The notes: generated from the sequence alone by a model not told the origin. DNA of 64,000 nucleotides from Nocardioides luteus (GCF_014648595.1 NZ_BMRK01000012.1:34261-98260), one strand, 5' to 3'. Counted from the first letter of the stretch, positions 17,734 through 27,830 are shown. Numbers and translations are program-made.

Positions 17734-20505
17734 GTGCCCTCCCCTGTTGTGTCTGCATCCGATCGGTGGCGCTCGGGCGTCGTGCTGGCGCTGCTCGTCG
17801 GTTTCGTCGCGGTGACGTTCGGCCCCGCGCTCGTCGGCCGGGGCATGCTGCTGGACACCGGGTGGCTGCACGCGATGATGCCGTACGCCGCCGACGGCCC
17901 GATCCCGCAGGGGACGCTGTGGTGCCGCGGCGACACCTGGGACTACTACCTGCCCGGGGTGGAGAACATCGTCGAGGGCGTGCGCCACGGCAGCTGGGTC
18001 ACCTGGGCGCCCTACGAGGTGGGCGGCGCACCCCTGGCCTCGCTCCCCAACCACGCCGTGCTGAGCCCGGTCTCGTGGTCCTACTGGGTGATGCCGATGT
18101 GGCTGGCGCCGGCGTGGGTGAAGCTGACCGAGCTGGTGCTGGTGCTGGCTGGGATGGTGCTCTTCCTCGGCCGTCTCGGGGTGCGCCGCAGCATCGCGCT
18201 GGTCGCCGGCCTGGTCTTCTTCACCTCCGGGTTCATGATGATGTGGACCAACTGGCCGCACACCAAGGTCGCCTGCCTGGTGCCGCTGCTGCTGTGGGCG
18301 CTGGACCGCGCCGTGCACGAGCGCGGTGCGCGCGACCTCGCCGCCGTCGGCCTGGTCGTCGCCGCCATGCTGCTGGGCGGCTTCCCGGCCGTCACCATGT
18401 TCGCGCTGACCCTGGGCGCGATCTACGTCGTGGTCCGGGCGCTCATGCTCCGCGACCTGCGGCGCACCCTGGTCGCTGGCGGGATCGCCGCCGGCGGCGT
18501 CGCGCTCGGCGCCGCGCTCTCCGCGGTGCAGGTGCTGCCCTTCGCGCTCAACATGAGCGCCCTGGGGATCGAGCACCGCACGCCCAACGAGGTCAAGCCC
18601 GCCAGCCTCGTCCTCACGACCGTCGCCCCGGACGCCTACGGCACCTGCGTCGACGGCCTCTGGGCGGGCGAGGACAACCCGATCGAGTCGATCGCGTTCA
18701 TCGGCGTCGCTGCGCTGGTGCTGGTGCTGTGCGCCCTGGTCGTTAGGATGCCGGGCGGTCGGCGGCCGTCGGCGCCTGCGCTGCTCGCGGTCGTGCTGGC
18801 CGCGGTCGTCTGGCTGCTCTGGATCGGCGGGCTACCCCTCGAGCTGCTCCAGAAGCTGCCCGGCTACAGCTCCAACAGCTTCGGCCGGGCCAACTCGATC
18901 TTCGGGTTCCTCTGCGCCGTCCTCGCCGGGATCGGCCTGGAGCGTCTGCTCCAGCGGGCCGAGCTGTCGCCGGCCACGGACCGGGAGGGTCGCCGGATGA
19001 GCCCGCGGATGGTCGTGGCGCTGGTCGCGCTGCTGGTGGCCGTCGGGGCGGCTGCGTACTTCCTCTACGCGGCCTACGCCTACATCGACGGCGCGGAGCG
19101 GCCGGTCCCGGACGTGGCGGAGAAGCTGCGGGTGCCGGCGCTGCTGCTGGTGGTCTCGCTCCTCGCCGTGGCGGCGACCCTGCTGCTGCGCGGGCGCTGG
19201 CGGCTGCTCGGCCCACTCGTCCTCGCGCTGGCCGTGCTCGCGCAGTCGACGATGTTCGCCCGCGAGGTGCTGCCGCTGACCGACCGCGACGACTTCTACC
19301 CGGTCACGCCCGCCCACGAGTTCCTCCAGGAGCACCTCGGCGAGGAGCGCTACGGCGCCTCCGCGTGGGAGCACACCGGCGTCGCGGACCACTACCGGCT
19401 GCGTACGCCGACCGGGCACGAGTTCACCTCCCCGGAGTGGAAGTCGCTGATCGCGGCGGTCAGCCCGAACGCCCAGCTCTCGCCGACCTACAGCGACTTC
19501 CCCGCCCTGGTGCCCTCGCCCGGACGCCTTCCGGTGCTCGACCAGCTCTCGGTCCGCTACTGGGTGACGCAGCCGCTGGAGGTCATCGGCGCGGTCGTCC
19601 CGACACCGGTGCCGGCCGCTCAGCGCCGGCCGCTGACCGTGCAGCCCGGTCGGGACGCGAGGTGCCAGGTGCCGCAGGGCAAGCTGCGCGGCATCGAGCT
19701 GACCGTGCCCGGCGGCCTGAAGCCGCGGGCCGGGGTCCCGACCATCGTCCGGGTCAGCGCGGGGTCGGGTGCCGAGCAGATCACCTCCGAGCGGGCTGTG
19801 ACCCGTCCGCTCAAGCGAGGTGCGAAGGTACGAGTCGCCGTGCCCGACCACCACTTCACCTCCGGCCCGGTGCCGGTCACCGTCAGCTTCGACGGCAAGC
19901 GCAAGCCGGTCCGGCTGGCCGGCCGCGCCGACGGGTCCGCGATCTGCGACCCGGTCCGGCCGCAGCAGGGCGACGGGCTGCGGGTCGTGCACACCTCGGC
20001 CGGCGCGGTCGTCTACGAGCGCGCGAGCGCGCTGCCACGGGTCCGCTGGGCCGGCACGAGCGAGGTCGTCGCCGACGGTCCGACCCGGGTGCGGCGGCTG
20101 ACCCAGGGGGTCGCCCCGGGCACGGTGCTCCTGGACGACGACTCCACCCCGGCCGTCTCCGGTTCGACCGCCGAGGTCGACGTACGCCGCGACGAGGCCG
20201 AGAAGATCTCGGCCGAGGTCACCGCGGACGGTGACGGCTACCTGGTCGTCGCCGACTCGATCGCCCGCCCGGGCTGGTCGGCGACGGTCGACGGCCGTCC
20301 GGTGGACCTGGTCTCCGGCAACCATGCCTTCGCCGCCGTGCCCGTCCCCGAGGGCACCCACACGGTGACGCTGACCTATCAGGCTCCGGGGCTGCGTACG
20401 AGCGCCTGGGTCTCGCTGCTCGCCGCCCTGGTGACGCTCGGTCTGCTGATCGTGCCGCGCGTGGTCGGCCGCCGACTCGGTAGCCGTCGTGTGGACCCGT
20501 CCTGA
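17734..20505 (+). CDS. YfhO-family membrane protein
   Basis: A 923-residue protein with about 12-13 membrane segments in residues 15-520, a large outside domain of about 380 residues (beta-rich, 520-890) and a last membrane helix at residues 895-915. The extracellular part ends with GYLVVADSIARPGWSATVDGRPVDL and FAAVPVPEGTHTVTLTYQAPG, the hallmark of YfhO proteins. Some YfhO members glycosylate teichoic acids or other surface polymers in Firmicutes using lipid-linked sugars. The GTG start at 17734 has no clear ribosome site, so the exact start is uncertain. Followed by the DPM-synthase-like gene, a plausible source of the lipid-linked sugar. Confidence 0.8.
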   Translation: MPSPVVSASDRWRSGVVLALLVGFVAVTFGPALVGRGMLLDTGWLHAMMPYAADGPIPQGTLWCRGDTWDYYLPGVENIVEGVRHGSWVTWAPYEVGGAPLASLPNHAVLSPVSWSYWVMPMWLAPAWVKLTELVLVLAGMVLFLGRLGVRRSIALVAGLVFFTSGFMMMWTNWPHTKVACLVPLLLWALDRAVHERGARDLAAVGLVVAAMLLGGFPAVTMFALTLGAIYVVVRALMLRDLRRTLVAGGIAAGGVALGAALSAVQVLPFALNMSALGIEHRTPNEVKPASLVLTTVAPDAYGTCVDGLWAGEDNPIESIAFIGVAALVLVLCALVVRMPGGRRPSAPALLAVVLAAVVWLLWIGGLPLELLQKLPGYSSNSFGRANSIFGFLCAVLAGIGLERLLQRAELSPATDREGRRMSPRMVVALVALLVAVGAAAYFLYAAYAYIDGAERPVPDVAEKLRVPALLLVVSLLAVAATLLLRGRWRLLGPLVLALAVLAQSTMFAREVLPLTDRDDFYPVTPAHEFLQEHLGEERYGASAWEHTGVADHYRLRTPTGHEFTSPEWKSLIAAVSPNAQLSPTYSDFPALVPSPGRLPVLDQLSVRYWVTQPLEVIGAVVPTPVPAAQRRPLTVQPGRDARCQVPQGKLRGIELTVPGGLKPRAGVPTIVRVSAGSGAEQITSERAVTRPLKRGAKVRVAVPDHHFTSGPVPVTVSFDGKRKPVRLAGRADGSAICDPVRPQQGDGLRVVHTSAGAVVYERASALPRVRWAGTSEVVADGPTRVRRLTQGVAPGTVLLDDDSTPAVSGSTAEVDVRRDEAEKISAEVTADGDGYLVVADSIARPGWSATVDGRPVDLVSGNHAFAAVPVPEGTHTVTLTYQAPGLRTSAWVSLLAALVTLGLLIVPRVVGRRLGSRRVDPS

Positions 20506-20651
20506 ACGGCCGGTTCACGTTGCACATACGCCTGATGACACGCGTCAGGTCGCGTGGGGCCGCGGATTCCACGCTGTAATGTGGCGGGCCTGAACCTCTT
20601 CACTCAATCCCCGAATCATGCGTTCGGTCCCACTACTTGCCCGAGGTCCCT

Positions 20652-21704
20652 GTGAAGCTTGTCGTCCAAGTCCCCTGCCTCAACGAGGAGGAGACGCTCC
20701 CGGCCGTCCTGGAGTCGATCCCGAAGCAGATCCCCGGCATCGACGAGATCGAGGTCCTCATCGTCGACGACGGGTGCACCGACCGTACGGTCGAGGTGGC
20801 CCGGGAGCACGGCGTGCGCGAGTTCGTGCACCACTCCCGCAACCAGGGGCTGGGCCGCTCCTTCCACGACGGCGTGGTCCGGGCGCTCGAGCTCGGCGCC
20901 GACATCGTGGTCAACACCGACGGCGACAACCAGTACCCGCAGGACCGCATCGGTGACCTGGTCCAGCCGATCATCCACGGCCAGGCCGACATCGTCATCG
21001 GCGACCGCCAGGTCGACCGGATCGAGCACTTCTCGGGGCTGAAGAAGAAGCTGCAGAAGGTCGGCTCCAAGGTGGTCAACATGGCCGCCGAGACCGACCT
21101 GCCCGACGCCGCCAGCGGTTTCCGCGCCTACTCGCGCGAGTCGCTGATGCTGCTCAACACGGTCACCCGCTTCTCCTACTGCATGGAGACGATCATCCAG
21201 GCGGGCAACAAGCGGATGAAGATCGCCTCGGTGCCGATCGAGACCAACGCGAAGACGCGCGAGTCGCGGCTGTTCAAGTCGATGCCCGAGCACATCATGA
21301 AGTCCGGCGCGGCGATCGTGCGCAGCTACATGATGTACAAGCCCTACGCCATCTTCGTCTGGCTCACCGCCTTCTTCTTCGTCCTCGGCGCGATCCCCTT
21401 CGTGCGCTACCTCGTGCTGTGGATCAGCGGCGACAACGGCAACCACATCCAGTCGCTGCTGCTCGGCGGCGTGCTGATCAACCTGGCGTTCATGTCCGCG
21501 ATGCTGGGCGTGATCTCCGACCTGATCCGCACGAACCGCGTGCTCATCGAGGACGACCTCGAGCACACCAAGAAGGCTCGCTTCGGCAAGTCCGGCACCC
21601 AGATGCTCCGCGACCAGACCTCGGTCGCCGAGTTCGACCTGCCGCAGACCCACCAGGCCTCGGCCGCGGACCGGTCCGGCGAGACATGGACGACCAGCCT
21701 GTGA
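20652..21704 (+). CDS. Dolichol-phosphate-mannose-synthase-like GT2 with two membrane helices
   Basis: A 350-residue enzyme that likely transfers a sugar from a nucleotide to a polyprenyl phosphate. Motifs: VVQVPCLNEEETLPAVL, VLIVDDGCTDRTVEVA, the DxD-type NTDGDNQYPQDRI, and an acceptor loop ASGFRAYSRESLMLLN. Two membrane helices lie at about residues 238-262 and 280-300. Start chosen at GTG 20652, five bases after GAGG; TTG 20637 is in frame but has no ribosome site. Its stop overlaps the next gene. It may supply the GT-C-like proteins of this island. Confidence 0.88.
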   Translation: MKLVVQVPCLNEEETLPAVLESIPKQIPGIDEIEVLIVDDGCTDRTVEVAREHGVREFVHHSRNQGLGRSFHDGVVRALELGADIVVNTDGDNQYPQDRIGDLVQPIIHGQADIVIGDRQVDRIEHFSGLKKKLQKVGSKVVNMAAETDLPDAASGFRAYSRESLMLLNTVTRFSYCMETIIQAGNKRMKIASVPIETNAKTRESRLFKSMPEHIMKSGAAIVRSYMMYKPYAIFVWLTAFFFVLGAIPFVRYLVLWISGDNGNHIQSLLLGGVLINLAFMSAMLGVISDLIRTNRVLIEDDLEHTKKARFGKSGTQMLRDQTSVAEFDLPQTHQASAADRSGETWTTSL

Positions 21705-22660
21705 CAGCGACCCACACCGACCCGGTCTCCCCTGCGGAGGCCGGGTCGTCGGCTCCCCCGAGCCTGAAGAAGCGGCTGCTCAAGATCGGGCTCGCCCTGG
21801 TCGTCGTGCTCGGCGGCGCCTACCTGGTCTGGCGCGAGCGCGACGACCTGGCCACCGCGGTCCGGGAGCTGAGCGCGACACGCTTCGCCGTCGCCGGGGC
21901 CCTGGCCGTGGTCGGCACCGTGCTGATCGGTCAGATCTGGGTCGCCCTGCTGCACGGCATGGGCATCCGGCCCGCGCTGCGCGACTCCCACTCGGTCTTC
22001 TACGTCTCCCAGCTCGGCAAGTACCTGCCCGGCTCGGTCTGGCCCGTCGTCGCCCAGATGCAGTTCGGCCTGCGCTGGGGCGTCGCGCGGCGCACCATGC
22101 TCGGCGCCAACATCCTCTTCATGGTGGTGGTCGTCGCCAGCGGCATCGGTGTCGGCGCACTGCTGCTGCCGTGGTCCTCCCCCGAGGGCCTCAGCCGCTA
22201 CTGGTGGCTGCTGCTCCTGCTGGTCCCGCTGGCCGTCTGCCTGCACCCCCGGGTCGTCCCGGGCATGCTCGACTGGCTCTTCGCCCGGCTCGGCCGAGAA
22301 CCCCTCGGCGTACGCCTCACCGCGCGGGGCCTCTTCACCGCGATCGGCTGGGCGGTGCTCGCCTGGGTCGCCTTCGGTCTCCACCTCGCCGTGATGATGC
22401 AGTCGTACGCCTCGGTGGGACTGCTCGAGGTCGCGGCCGCGACGGGCGGGATGGCCCTGGCCTGGGCCGCGGGGATCGCGTTCATCCCGGCCCCTGCCGG
22501 CACCGGCATCCGCGAGGCGCTGCTGGCGCTCACGCTCGGCCCGTTCATCGGAGCGCCCGAGGCGCTCACCGTGGCGCTGGCCTCGCGTGTCCTCCTGCTC
22601 GTCGCCGACGTGGTGCTGGCCGGTCTCGGAGCGGTCGCGGGGCGGCGTACCTCTGCCTAA
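21686..22660 (+). CDS. Lysylphosphatidylglycerol-synthase-type integral membrane protein (UPF0104), second copy
   Basis: A 324-residue paralog of the protein at 14650, with about 8 membrane segments, FYVSQLGKYLPGSVWPVVAQ near residue 100 and FIPAPAGTGIREALLALTL near residue 265. Probably a lipid or lipid-glycan translocator. The ATG 21686 lies inside the end of the preceding gene (19-bp overlap); GTG 21701, which overlaps the preceding stop as GTGA, is an in-frame alternative. Its TAA stop overlaps the TAG stop of the convergent gene. Confidence 0.8.
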   Translation: MDDQPVTATHTDPVSPAEAGSSAPPSLKKRLLKIGLALVVVLGGAYLVWRERDDLATAVRELSATRFAVAGALAVVGTVLIGQIWVALLHGMGIRPALRDSHSVFYVSQLGKYLPGSVWPVVAQMQFGLRWGVARRTMLGANILFMVVVVASGIGVGALLLPWSSPEGLSRYWWLLLLLVPLAVCLHPRVVPGMLDWLFARLGREPLGVRLTARGLFTAIGWAVLAWVAFGLHLAVMMQSYASVGLLEVAAATGGMALAWAAGIAFIPAPAGTGIREALLALTLGPFIGAPEALTVALASRVLLLVADVVLAGLGAVAGRRTSA

Positions 22661-24411
22661 GGGGTGACCAGCCTGCCGGGAGCTCTGGTGCCGTCGGGCC
22701 GGATCGTGACGGCCCGCTTCTCGAACGGCTCGAGCGAGCGATGCACCCAGATGCGGAAGCGCCGGTGCTCCTTCGCGACCCAGACCTCGGCGCAGGGCGC
22801 GTAGCTCCTCTTCAACGCGGTCTCGACCCAGCCGCCCTCGGCCATCGCCGCCATCTGCAGCACGACCGGCACCTCCCCGCCCTCCATCATCGCCGTCAGC
22901 TGCTTCTCGTTGCGGCCGAAGTCGTAGTGGAAGAGGTAGAAGGGCGTGGGGTTCTCGACGTCGAGGGCGTCGTACATGTAGAGGTCGTTGCTCATCACGA
23001 AGACGCTGCGGCCGCCCTGGAGACAGCGTGTCATCTCCGGGCGGATCAGGTCCGCGCGTGCGTCGGCGGCCTCGGTCTGGCGGCTGTCGCGGCTCAGGTC
23101 GTCGACGCGCTCGACGGCCGAGGCCAGCGGCACCGCCCCCAGGACGAGGCAGGCACCCACCGAGACGGCGACCAGCCTCGCCCGCAGCCTCGTGCCGACC
23201 ATCATCACGCCGACGACCAGCACCAGGATCACCGGTCCGACGAGACTGTGCGCGCCGAAGCCGAGGACGAGAGCCGCACCCACCCAGGCCGCCCCGGCCG
23301 CGAACCCGACGATCGCGGTCACCACCTGCCAGCCGGCCATCGCCGGTCGGGTCGGCCACGAGACCTGGTCCCTACGGTCGTACACGTCGCAGAGCACGAA
23401 GATCACGGCCGCGAACACCAGCGCGCTCACGGTCTCGGTGTGGCCGGGCCCGGGGCGCCGGATCGGGACGGTCGCGAGGAGAAGAGCGCACAGCGCGAGG
23501 AACCGCGTCGGATCGCTCGTCAGCCGCCAGATCACCGGCACGAACATCAGCAGCAGGAGGAACGGGTAGACGGCGACGATGAGGTAGCCCACTCCGTCCG
23601 AGGGGACGTCGAAGAAGGGCCAGCCGAAATGGTTCGGGAACTGCTGGGTCTGGCCGAGGATGACCTGACGGTTGAGCTCGCCGAGGCTCATCCCGTAGCC
23701 GATCCGGTAGAAGAGCACCTCGGACACGAGTCCGGCCAGGATCCCGGCGCCGAGGGCGATACATCGGGTCAGCCTCTCGCGCACCGGCGCGCTCTCCCTC
23801 CCGACGAGCTCGTACAGCCCCGCCGCGCCGGTCAGCAGGATCGCCAGCTCGACGTGCTGCCAGAAGAGAGCCGCCGGGACGAGGACCCGCACCACGGGTG
23901 CCCAGCGCGCGGTGTCGAGCCGGCCTCCTGGCAGGAGGAGGAACGCGAAGACGACCGGGAGGACGTACTTCACCTGTGCGGGTGACGCGATGGTCAGCAC
24001 GGCCAGCGCCATCGTGGCCATCGCCGCCGGGTGCAGGCGTCGACGCAGGCCCATCGCGGCCACGAGCACCGCCGACGACGTCACCGCGAAGAAGCGGCCC
24101 AGGAGAAACCCCCACCACAGCGGGTCACCGCCGGCCAGCCGGTAGACCAGGCTGTTCACCCACCATGAGCCCGCGTTCCAGCCGTGCTGGAAGTCGACCA
24201 GCGGGACGGCGCCCTCGGCGGTCAGCTTGGCCAGGTGGAACTGCGCGCCCGTGTCTCCGGTCAACGGCTCCACCTGCGCGGTGAGGGTGTACGCACCCCG
24301 CACGACCGCGACGACGACGATCACGGCGAAGGTCGCCCACCTGACCGGGCCGACGGGTTCGCGCACGCGGCGCGCCTGCGATGGGTCAGCGGTCGCTTCC
24401 GCGTCGCGCAT
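22657..24411 (-). CDS. Polytopic membrane protein, putative GT-C type (paralog 1)
   Basis: A 584-residue protein with about 11 membrane segments and an outside C-terminal domain of about 150 residues with VFVMSNDLYMYDALDVENPTPFYLFHYDFG. Residues 40-80 carry TGDTGAQFHLAKLTAEGAVPLVDFQHGWNAGS, an acidic loop position expected of GT-C proteins. It aligns throughout with the gene at 26077. Start at ATG 24411, overlapping the upstream gene by 26 bp; the upstream in-frame GTG/ATG alternatives lie deeper in that gene. Function is unassigned; a polyprenyl-sugar-dependent transferase is likely. Confidence 0.75.
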   Translation of the reverse strand: MRDAEATADPSQARRVREPVGPVRWATFAVIVVVAVVRGAYTLTAQVEPLTGDTGAQFHLAKLTAEGAVPLVDFQHGWNAGSWWVNSLVYRLAGGDPLWWGFLLGRFFAVTSSAVLVAAMGLRRRLHPAAMATMALAVLTIASPAQVKYVLPVVFAFLLLPGGRLDTARWAPVVRVLVPAALFWQHVELAILLTGAAGLYELVGRESAPVRERLTRCIALGAGILAGLVSEVLFYRIGYGMSLGELNRQVILGQTQQFPNHFGWPFFDVPSDGVGYLIVAVYPFLLLLMFVPVIWRLTSDPTRFLALCALLLATVPIRRPGPGHTETVSALVFAAVIFVLCDVYDRRDQVSWPTRPAMAGWQVVTAIVGFAAGAAWVGAALVLGFGAHSLVGPVILVLVVGVMMVGTRLRARLVAVSVGACLVLGAVPLASAVERVDDLSRDSRQTEAADARADLIRPEMTRCLQGGRSVFVMSNDLYMYDALDVENPTPFYLFHYDFGRNEKQLTAMMEGGEVPVVLQMAAMAEGGWVETALKRSYAPCAEVWVAKEHRRFRIWVHRSLEPFEKRAVTIRPDGTRAPGRLVTP

Positions 24412-25912
24412 GTTCTGAACATACGCGCTGCCGAGGGCTCGTGCTGGTGGCTCGCCGAGCCACCAGGCAGACCGCGACCACACCGCACGCGATCCCTACG
24501 GCGACCACGAGCTCGGCGGTGCCGGTGTCGGCGCCCGGCAGCCGGCCCTTGTAGGTCGCCGAGGTGACGAACCAGCCGAGGATCAGCAGCGCGTAGGCGC
24601 CCAGCGCGAGCGAGATCGCGGCCGCCGCCAGGGTGTCTCGGATTCCACGCGACCTGGCCGGGATCAGGTCGACGACCGCCATGACACCGATCGCGAGCAG
24701 CGAGGCGAGCAGCGGCATGAGCGGCATCAGGTAGCGGTCGTTCGGGTTGCCGCCGCCCGCGAGGAAGCCGACCAGGTTCACCAGGACGAGGGCCGCATGC
24801 ACCGCGAGCAGCAGCCATCCGGCCGCTGACCAGCGCCTGTCGGCCGGTCGGGCCCGGTGACGGACGAGCAGCACGAGCAGCCCGACCCCGGCGACGAGGG
24901 CGAGCAGATCGGCGCCGGCGGCGTACCCCTCCGCGAGCAGCGGCGCCCACAGGCGCTCGTACCAGTCCACCCAGAGCCCCCCGTCCGTCACGACCTGCCA
25001 CCACGTGCCGGTCGGTTGCCGGTCGAACTTCTCCAGCAGTGCACCGCTGGCGGTCGGGTCGCCGTAGAGGGCGATGTTGCGCAGGTAGAACCAGCCGGTG
25101 GCGATCCCCGGTACGCCGGTCGCCACGGCAGCGGCGGCCACTGCGCGGAACACACCCCGGCGGGACCGGTCCGCCACCAGCAGAGCCACCGCGATCGCCG
25201 CGCCGCACAGGACCACGGTCAGCACCCCCGGCGCCTTCGCCCCCGCCGCGGCGGTCCCGGCCAGCGCGACCAGCGCCAGCCGTCTCGGGGTCAGGCCGTG
25301 GTCGAGGATCCTGATCGTGGCCAGCAGGGTCAGCGACGACGCCCCCACGGCGACCCCGTCGTTGGCGATGTGTCCCCCTGCGGCCACCAGCACCGCGCAC
25401 GAGGCACTGATCGCGGTCGCCAGGAACGCGGTCAGCGGCCGCCGGGTGATCTGGAAGGCGATCAGACCGACCAGGAGCACGCACAGCGCGGACCCGAGAG
25501 CGTTGACCAGCCGCATCCCGACGATCATCACCGTAGGCGCGTCGAGCGCGTCGGCCGCGGCCACGAACGGAAGCGACAGCAGGTAGTAGAGCGGCGGGTG
25601 GTTGGCCGTCCAGATGTGCCGGTGCGGCTCGTCCACCATCGTCTCCCGCCCCTCGACGACGAGCGGGTACCGCTCCGCGTCCGTCGTCACCGGGGTGTCG
25701 ATCGTCGGCAGCTCGCCCTGCGACAGCTCGACCGCATAGCCGGCGTTGGGTCCCTCGTCGCGGGTCTGATACTGGAACGAGCGGGTCAGCGCGACGTAGC
25801 TGCTCAGGCTCAGCGCGAAGAGTGCGACCAGCACCATCGCGGCCAGGAATCGCTTCGGGAGATGCACCGCTGCACGGTCCTGCGTCCGATCCTCGAGCGG
25901 GAAACGGAGCAT
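24386..25912 (-). CDS. Polytopic membrane protein, DUF2142/GT39-like
   Basis: A 508-residue protein with about 12 membrane segments. It has an N-terminal FQYQTRDEGPNAGYAVEL, then HIWTANHPPLYYLLSLPF near residue 100, GWFYLRNIALYGDPTASGAL near residue 275, and NPNDRYLMPLMPLLASL near residue 405, the same order of motifs as the gene at 13316. Start ATG 25912 with AAGG seven bases upstream. It sits between two paralogous membrane genes in one leftward run. A GT-C glycosyltransferase role is inferred, not shown. Confidence 0.75.
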   Translation of the reverse strand: MLRFPLEDRTQDRAAVHLPKRFLAAMVLVALFALSLSSYVALTRSFQYQTRDEGPNAGYAVELSQGELPTIDTPVTTDAERYPLVVEGRETMVDEPHRHIWTANHPPLYYLLSLPFVAAADALDAPTVMIVGMRLVNALGSALCVLLVGLIAFQITRRPLTAFLATAISASCAVLVAAGGHIANDGVAVGASSLTLLATIRILDHGLTPRRLALVALAGTAAAGAKAPGVLTVVLCGAAIAVALLVADRSRRGVFRAVAAAAVATGVPGIATGWFYLRNIALYGDPTASGALLEKFDRQPTGTWWQVVTDGGLWVDWYERLWAPLLAEGYAAGADLLALVAGVGLLVLLVRHRARPADRRWSAAGWLLLAVHAALVLVNLVGFLAGGGNPNDRYLMPLMPLLASLLAIGVMAVVDLIPARSRGIRDTLAAAAISLALGAYALLILGWFVTSATYKGRLPGADTGTAELVVAVGIACGVVAVCLVARRATSTSPRQRVCSEHARRGSDR

Positions 25913-26076
25913 TCGCGACCTTCGGGTAGGACTGCGGGGCGGACGTGAGCCTATGTCAGCTTCGGCGGTGGGTTGCTGCTCCTGGGGTCTGGTTCGGCGT
26001 GTTCTTCGTTCCTCGCCTGCTTCGGTGGCTTTTCTCTGTGGCTGGTGTGGGCCGCCGATCCCAAGACCCACCTACC

Positions 26077-27816
26077 TCACCGCGAAGGGGACATCTCCCC
26101 GCCCCGCACCGTCAGATCACGCCGCTCGACGTCACCACGAGACTTGTGAGTCCAGATCGTGACCGTGGTGGCGTGCTTCTCGATCCGTACGACCGAGCAG
26201 GGGACGTAGTTGCTGTGGATGGCGTCGGTGAGCCAGGGCTGCGGGGTGTGCAGCGGCATGGTCTCGACGATGACCGGGATCGAGCCGTCCTCGAGCTGTG
26301 GGACGAGGACGTCCTCGTACTGCGCGAAGTCGTAGTGGAAGAGGTAGTAGGGCGTCGGGTTGGTCAGCTCGAGGGTGTCGTAGAGCTCGAGGTAGTTGGG
26401 CATCACCAGAGCCTCGCGGGTGCCGCCGCTGCAGCGTTCGTACTCGGGGCCGGCCCAGCGGGCGATCGAGTCGGTGACGACGAACGACTTCGCATCGCGA
26501 TCCATGTCGTCGAGGTGGTCGACGGAGGCGAGTGCGGGTACGCAGCCAAGCACGACCAGCGCCCCCGCCGAGACCGCGGCGACCGCACCGCGCAGCACCG
26601 TGGCGCCGACGGTGGCACCGGCGACCGCCAGGGCCACGAGGAGTACGCCGCCGAGCATGCTCTGCAGTCCGAAGCCGATCCAGAGGGTGGCGACCGCCCA
26701 GGCCGCGCCGGCCGCGGCTAGGGGTAGCGCGATGAGCGACCGTGTTGGTTTCGACACGGACTCGCTCGTCCCTCGCGAGTCCGGCTCAACCGACGAAGAG
26801 CGATACATCTCCCCCACTGCGAGCACCACAGCCAGGAGCACCAGCGCCGACACCGTAGTCGTGTGCGGGTTGTCCACCCGCCGGATCGGCACGACCACGA
26901 GCACCAGCCCGGCCAGCGCGACCAGCCGGGTGGAGTCGGAGACCCGCTGCCACACCAGCGGCACGAACGGCAGCAGCAGCACGAACGGGTAGAGCGCCAG
27001 GATGAAGAAGCGGCCCGACTCGGTGGGCAGGTCGAAGAAGTTCCACACGGCGTACTGCGCGCCCTCGTGGGTCTCGGCCTGGCCGAGGATCACCTGCCGG
27101 TTGAAGTCGGCGAAGGAGAGCCCCCACAGCAGCTTGTAGGCCGTCGCCTCGACCACCAGCCCGAGCACGAACCCGCCGGCCAGCTGGACGCAGTGGACGA
27201 GCCTGGTGCGCAGCGTGACGGAGCGCCGCGCGACGAGCTCGAAGAGACCCGAGGCGCCGGTGAGGAGCACGGCCAGCTCGACGTACTGCCAGAAGACCAG
27301 CGCGGGCAGGAGCACGCGGGCGGCCGCTGCCAGGCGCGGGCGCGACTCGACCGGACCGGCCGGCAGCAGGACGAAGACCCAGAGCAGACAGACGGTGTAC
27401 TTGATGTGCAGCGGGGTGGCGAGCAGCAGCACGCCGAGCGCCAGCGCGACCATCACCGCCGGGTGCAGCCGCAGGCGCAGCCCGATCGCGGCGGCGAGGA
27501 CCGCGCCGAGGCCGGCGCCGAGGAGGCGGCCCCAGAGGAAGTACCAGATCGTCGGGCTGCCGCCGGCGACGGTGTAAAGGATCGCGTTGAGCCAGAACGA
27601 GCCGGCGTTCCAGCCGTGCTCGAAGTCGACCAGCGGGATCGCGCCGCGGGCGGTGATCTCGGCGAGGTGGTACTGGGCGCCGAAGTCCTGGGTCAGGAAG
27701 GTGCCGTTCTGGGCGCCGACCGAGTAGGCCGACCAGACCAGCGCGAGCACGCAGACCCCGAGGAAGGTCGCCCAGCGTACGGTGCCGACAGGCTCGTTCG
27801 ATTCGTTCCGTTGCAC
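26077..27816 (-). CDS. Polytopic membrane protein, putative GT-C type (paralog 2, with repeat insertion)
   Basis: A 579-residue paralog of the protein at 22657, sharing GTVRWATF, DFEHGWNAGSFWLN, DFNRQVILGQ, VPIRR and NPTPYYLFHYDFAQ. About 11 membrane segments and a C-terminal outside domain. Residues about 336-359 (VEPDSRGTSESVSKPTRS) are hydrophilic and extra relative to the paralog; they are encoded by a palindromic repeat at 26742-26791. GTG start, 14 bp after the methyltransferase stop, indicating an operon. Confidence 0.75.
   Translation of the reverse strand: MQRNESNEPVGTVRWATFLGVCVLALVWSAYSVGAQNGTFLTQDFGAQYHLAEITARGAIPLVDFEHGWNAGSFWLNAILYTVAGGSPTIWYFLWGRLLGAGLGAVLAAAIGLRLRLHPAVMVALALGVLLLATPLHIKYTVCLLWVFVLLPAGPVESRPRLAAAARVLLPALVFWQYVELAVLLTGASGLFELVARRSVTLRTRLVHCVQLAGGFVLGLVVEATAYKLLWGLSFADFNRQVILGQAETHEGAQYAVWNFFDLPTESGRFFILALYPFVLLLPFVPLVWQRVSDSTRLVALAGLVLVVVPIRRVDNPHTTTVSALVLLAVVLAVGEMYRSSSVEPDSRGTSESVSKPTRSLIALPLAAAGAAWAVATLWIGFGLQSMLGGVLLVALAVAGATVGATVLRGAVAAVSAGALVVLGCVPALASVDHLDDMDRDAKSFVVTDSIARWAGPEYERCSGGTREALVMPNYLELYDTLELTNPTPYYLFHYDFAQYEDVLVPQLEDGSIPVIVETMPLHTPQPWLTDAIHSNYVPCSVVRIEKHATTVTIWTHKSRGDVERRDLTVRGGEMSPSR
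26742..26791. repeat. Palindromic repeat inside a membrane protein gene
   Basis: GTGTTGGTTTCGACAC (26742-26757) followed by the hairpin GGACTCG...CGAGTCC (26758-26782) and GGCTCAACC. The outer motif differs by one base from that of the repeat at 62601-62616 and in mutM. The frame is open across it and encodes about 17 residues absent in the paralog. Confidence 0.75.
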
Positions 27817-27830
27817 TGCTGCCGTGGACC

